A stretch of 64,000 nucleotides of DNA from NCBI RefSeq assembly GCF_000969905.1, contig NZ_CP009520.1, positions 310,001 to 374,000 on the forward strand, written 5' to 3'. Below the pieces are notes generated by a model, which worked only from the letters and a program-made list of their open reading frames with translations, ran no database searches and was not told the origin of the DNA. Source of the stretch: Methanosarcina vacuolata Z-761 (GTDB lineage Archaea > Halobacteriota > Methanosarcinia > Methanosarcinales > Methanosarcinaceae). This document shows, piece after piece, positions 61,155 through 64,000 of the stretch. Both the position numbers and the translations under genes were made by a program. The first letter of the stretch is position 1; every line of letters begins with the position of its first letter.

Positions 61155-62288
61155 ATGGACGTGCACTTCCGGTACAGCAAGAAAAATTCTTACAGCTTTG
61201 CAGTCCTTTCGCCTTTACTGCCTGAAGCCGGTTTTGTGGACAGACCCGTAGACGGGATCATGATCTACAGTTTTACAACGCGCCAGGCGGCAAAAGTATT
61301 TATAGAAGTGAAAACTGCAGGCACGGATTCGATTTTTATTGCTGGAGGACCTCATCCATCCGGCGCTCCGGAAGAGACACTCGAATACTTTGATTATGTT
61401 GTGATCGGGGAAGGAGAGGAAACCCTTCCGGAACTTGTGAAAACGATCCAGGAAAATGGAGACCCACGAAAAGTACCTGGCATTGCATACAGGGATGTAA
61501 AAACAAGCAAGGTTGCCACAACTCCGAAAAGGCCATATGTAAACCTTGATTCCTACCCCTGCTTTGACCCTCATAAACTCCGGTCTCCTATTGAAATTAG
61601 CAGGGGATGTCCCTGGGGCTGCAAGTACTGCCAGACTCCCAGGCTTTTCGGAAGAGAAGTCAGGCACAGAAGCATAGATTCCATTGTGAAAAATGCAGGG
61701 TACTATAATGACCTCCGCTTTATAGCTTCCAATGCCTTTGGTTATGGCAGTGACGGAATTCACCCCAGGTTTGATAAGGTGGAAAAATTGCTTTCGGCAC
61801 TTCATAAACTGCCTGATAAGAAAATCTTTTTCGGGACTTTTCCTTCGGAAGTGCGTCCTGAATTCGTAACCAATGAATCGGTTGAACTTGTAAGAAAATA
61901 CTGCACAAACGATAGCCTTAGCCTTGGGGCTCAGTCCGGCAGTGACCGAATTCTAAAGGAGATCCGCAGAGGGCATACGGTTGGAGACAGCATTTCAGCA
62001 GTTGAGTGCTGTCTGGAATATGAAATTGTTCCAGCTGTTGATTTCATTTTTGGCCTTCCCACCGAAAATGAGGAAGACCAGGAAAAAAGCCTTGACCTTG
62101 TCCGCTGGATCTGCAAGAAAGGAGGCACTGTAAGAGCCCACTACCTGACCCCTTTGCCGGGAACTCCATATGCATCGGCTGTTCCCTCAGAAGTTAGCGA
62201 TAGGGTCAGGCGAGAACTTGGAAAATTTGCCCTTGGGGGCAAACTTACAGGATACTGGGAAATACACCGAAAATTTGATAAAAAGTAA
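61155..62288 (+). CDS. B12-binding-domain radical SAM protein, MJ_1487-like family
   Basis: A 377-residue protein. A cobalamin-binding-like Rossmann region comes first (about residues 10-100: GTDSIFIAGGPHPSGAPEET, DYVVIGEGEETLPELVKTI). The radical SAM core carries ISRGCPWGCKYCQTPRLFG (C-x3-C-x2-C), then SLGAQSGSDRILKEIRRGHT and VDFIFGLPTENEEDQEKSL. The family looks like the methanogen MJ_1487 group; the reaction is not known. The cobalamin domain lacks the canonical DxHxxG histidine, so B12 may not be bound in the usual base-off form. It lies 36 bases after the protease, probably co-transcribed. Confidence 0.88.
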   Translation: MDVHFRYSKKNSYSFAVLSPLLPEAGFVDRPVDGIMIYSFTTRQAAKVFIEVKTAGTDSIFIAGGPHPSGAPEETLEYFDYVVIGEGEETLPELVKTIQENGDPRKVPGIAYRDVKTSKVATTPKRPYVNLDSYPCFDPHKLRSPIEISRGCPWGCKYCQTPRLFGREVRHRSIDSIVKNAGYYNDLRFIASNAFGYGSDGIHPRFDKVEKLLSALHKLPDKKIFFGTFPSEVRPEFVTNESVELVRKYCTNDSLSLGAQSGSDRILKEIRRGHTVGDSISAVECCLEYEIVPAVDFIFGLPTENEEDQEKSLDLVRWICKKGGTVRAHYLTPLPGTPYASAVPSEVSDRVRRELGKFALGGKLTGYWEIHRKFDKK

Positions 62289-62880
62289 AATTAGAGGGAT
62301 AAGGTTGAAGGTCGATATACGGATTTCGTTACCGGCTTTGAAACCAAATCTTACTGTTCTGGATTCATAAATTCCCTGAGACGTTGAGCACAATTTATTT
62401 ATTTATTTTTGAGATTTACGCACATGTTATCTACTCTGGTTCTGTTGCTATCTTTCTTCTATCTTTCTCCTATCAACTCCATAACTTGAATTCGAGTTTT
62501 AATCCATAGCTTCATTTCACATTTAATTTTTTGAATAGGCTTTATTTAGTTTCATTTTGACAGAGTCTGCAATTTTCAAATTTATTTGTAAATTTATTTG
62601 TTGGTCTTGCACTTTCGATTGATCTTGTACTACCGGCTGTTCCTTTAATCAAACAATACTTAGAGCTTTTACTACATTTTCAGTTTAGAATAGATACTCT
62701 TTGAGCTTAGGAGGCTCTTATACTGACACACTTCTATAAATTAGGACCGCTCATTTTTAGTCCCATATGTAATAAAGTGATTAATGTATTTATAATTTGT
62801 TGCTACTAATATCAAAATAAAGCATACCAGTTAAATAAAATACTCATCTGAGTTCTGCAGCCTTCCCGGAGAAAGCTTAA
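62289..62880. other. intergenic region, no gene seen
   Basis: AT-rich convergent gap. TTATTTATTTATTTTTGAG at 62395-62413 and other T-runs could end the radical SAM transcript. No frame is credible. Confidence 0.45.
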
Positions 62881-62904
62881 CCAAAGCTCAAAGTGGTGCA
62901 AGTC

Positions 62905-63080
62905 TTTTAAAAAAGTTTGAGCAAAAACTGCTCTAAGTTTGAGTTTAAGGATTTTATCCCAGCCCCTCTCCGGCGTGATCGCAAGCCTTTTAAAAAACGG
63001 CTTGAGCAAAAACCACGGGCCAACATTTGGGTCTGAGAACCTTATCCCCAAACCCTATCGGCGTGATCAACCGGCGCAAC
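62905..63080. repeat. degenerate direct repeat before the hexomutase 3' end
   Basis: Two roughly 80-base units share TTTAAAAAA, TTGAGCAAAAAC, TTATCCC and CGGCGTGATC in that order (about 62905-62983 and 62986-63072). No gene; likely Methanosarcina-type intergenic repeats. Confidence 0.55.
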
Positions 63081-63141
63081 GGTTGTGGGACAACCATTTT
63101 GAAAAAATGTTTGAGTGGAAGCCCCAGGAGAGATTCGGGAC

Positions 63142-64000
63142 TTATTTGGGAGTTGAAGCTTTTTCTGCTCTTATGACCATTTGCAGGCCTTCCTGCATGA
63201 GTTCTTCGGCTCGTTCTTGCTTCTTTGCTTCGGCAAAGATTCGGAAAATCGGTTCCGTGCCCGAGGGGCGGATAAGGACCCAGCCGTCTTCGTACCGTAT
63301 TTTGACTCCGTCGATGGTGTCCATTTTAAGCCCGAGGCCTGAAGCTTCATATTTTACTCCTTCCATTGTAGCTTGCGTGTTTACAGAAGGAACTTTAGTT
63401 TTTGCGTTGAAGTACTGAGGTACACTCTTAGCAAGCTCGGAAAGCTTTCTCCCACCAGCCAGGATTTCAAGGATTTTGGCACAGGCCATTGCTCCATCCC
63501 TGCAATACTGATGTTTGGGGAAAATAAGGCCTCCATTGCCCTCGCCTCCGAATACTGCATTTACTTCCATCATCTTCCTGGCGACGTTGATGGAGCCAAC
63601 TGCTGTCCAGTAAAGCTCGACTCCTTCTTCTTTTGCTACATCGGCCATCCGCTGTGAGGAGCTAACAGGAGTTACTATAGGCCCTTTTTCGCGTTCAAGC
63701 ATATATTTTGCCATCATGGCAAGCAGAACTTCTTCATTTAAGAACTCGCCATTTTCATCCATAAAGACTATTCTATCTGCATCCCCGTCGTGAGCTGCTC
63801 CGAGATCGGCCCCAGTCATTTTCACAAGTTCGGAGAGCTCGGTTAAAGCATCGGGAGTGGGTTCGGGATTTCGCCAGGGGAAGGTCCCATCGGGCTGAGC
63901 TCCAAGAGTCAGCACATTGCAGCCCAGTTCTCTGAGCAGAAAGGGGAGAGTAAGCGAACCTGCTCCGGAACCTGTATCAATGACTACTTTGAGTTTGCGG
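63142..64000 (-). CDS. phosphoglucosamine/phosphomannomutase family protein (N-terminal part outside the window)
   Basis: The C-terminal ~286 residues of a phosphohexomutase. AAHDGDADRIVFMDENGEFL is the metal-binding loop, GGEGNGGLIFP the sugar-binding loop, and RPSGTEPIFRIFAEA the phosphate-binding loop. The frame runs off the right edge, where KLKVVIDTGSGAGSLTLPFL is the start of domain 2; the phosphoserine loop is outside. It probably makes sugar 1-phosphates for nucleotide sugars and cell-surface glycans. Confidence 0.93.
   Translation of the reverse strand, partial: RKLKVVIDTGSGAGSLTLPFLLRELGCNVLTLGAQPDGTFPWRNPEPTPDALTELSELVKMTGADLGAAHDGDADRIVFMDENGEFLNEEVLLAMMAKYMLEREKGPIVTPVSSSQRMADVAKEEGVELYWTAVGSINVARKMMEVNAVFGGEGNGGLIFPKHQYCRDGAMACAKILEILAGGRKLSELAKSVPQYFNAKTKVPSVNTQATMEGVKYEASGLGLKMDTIDGVKIRYEDGWVLIRPSGTEPIFRIFAEAKKQERAEELMQEGLQMVIRAEKASTPK

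Overview
The window is a piece of a Methanosarcina chromosome (methanogenic archaeon). The clearest evidence is a complete mtrEDCBAFGH operon, encoding the Na+-translocating methyl-H4SPT:coenzyme M methyltransferase. It is supported by archaeal housekeeping genes (SRP19, RNase P component 4, archaease plus RtcB, archaeal dUTPase, the ADH synthase of methanogen aromatic biosynthesis), the archaeal mevalonate branch, and long AT-rich intergenic regions full of short tandem repeats. I cannot name the species; the layout suggests M. acetivorans, M. mazei or a near relative.

Layout. 0-6 kb: an HTH regulator, a CPH-type copper ATPase with a Met/His repeat tail, then a gene-poor stretch with small ORFs, an operator-like palindrome and a fragment of tRNA-Thr. 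6-9 kb: SRP19, RNase P component 4, an UPF0173 hydrolase and a TrmB regulator. 9.2-13.8 kb: an RND/MMPL exporter followed in one transcription unit by two secreted COG1361 proteins. 14-19 kb: a universal stress protein, ModE with the decayed remains of its ABC-transporter ATPase gene, a sodium:solute symporter and a TIM-barrel isomerase. 19.5-24.7 kb: the mtr operon with a long leader and a terminator. 26-32.5 kb: an unknown RHH-like protein, RtcB, archease, an archaetidylinositol-phosphate synthase, a class II aldolase and a YkgJ-type protein. 32.7-36 kb: tRNA-Thr(UGU), a nested inverted-repeat element, then a hydrolase and an aldo/keto reductase that share leader motifs. 36-42 kb: LarB-LarC (nickel-pincer cofactor), Asd, a ferredoxin, a small winged-helix protein and a CobW GTPase. 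42-46.4 kb: a transposon graveyard with one radical SAM gene and a 1.2 kb gene-free stretch. 46.4-52 kb: ADH synthase, dUTPase, a DUF2341 surface protein and an iron-sulfur flavoprotein. 52.3-59.8 kb: aconitase, citrate synthase, then UbiD-type decarboxylase and both phosphomevalonate dehydratase subunits. 60-64 kb: a site-2 protease, a B12-binding radical SAM protein and the 3' part of a phosphohexomutase gene.

How the genes fit together. Mtr is the energy-conserving core. Asd makes aspartate semialdehyde, which ADH synthase uses for aromatic amino acids. Aconitase and citrate synthase form the oxidative partial TCA route to 2-oxoglutarate. UbiD with the AcnX subunits makes isopentenyl phosphate precursors for archaeal lipids, and the CDP-alcohol transferase makes polar head groups.

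The least explained items are: two or three genes that seem to start with ATT in the same ATT-AAA context; a palindrome abutting a TATA box ahead of a 22-codon leaderless ORF; a family of GGCTCTTCG-ended inverted-repeat elements; a perfect palindrome just before the mtrE ribosome binding site; and a 1.2 kb gene-free region with a recurring TTTCCA-TGGAA motif.
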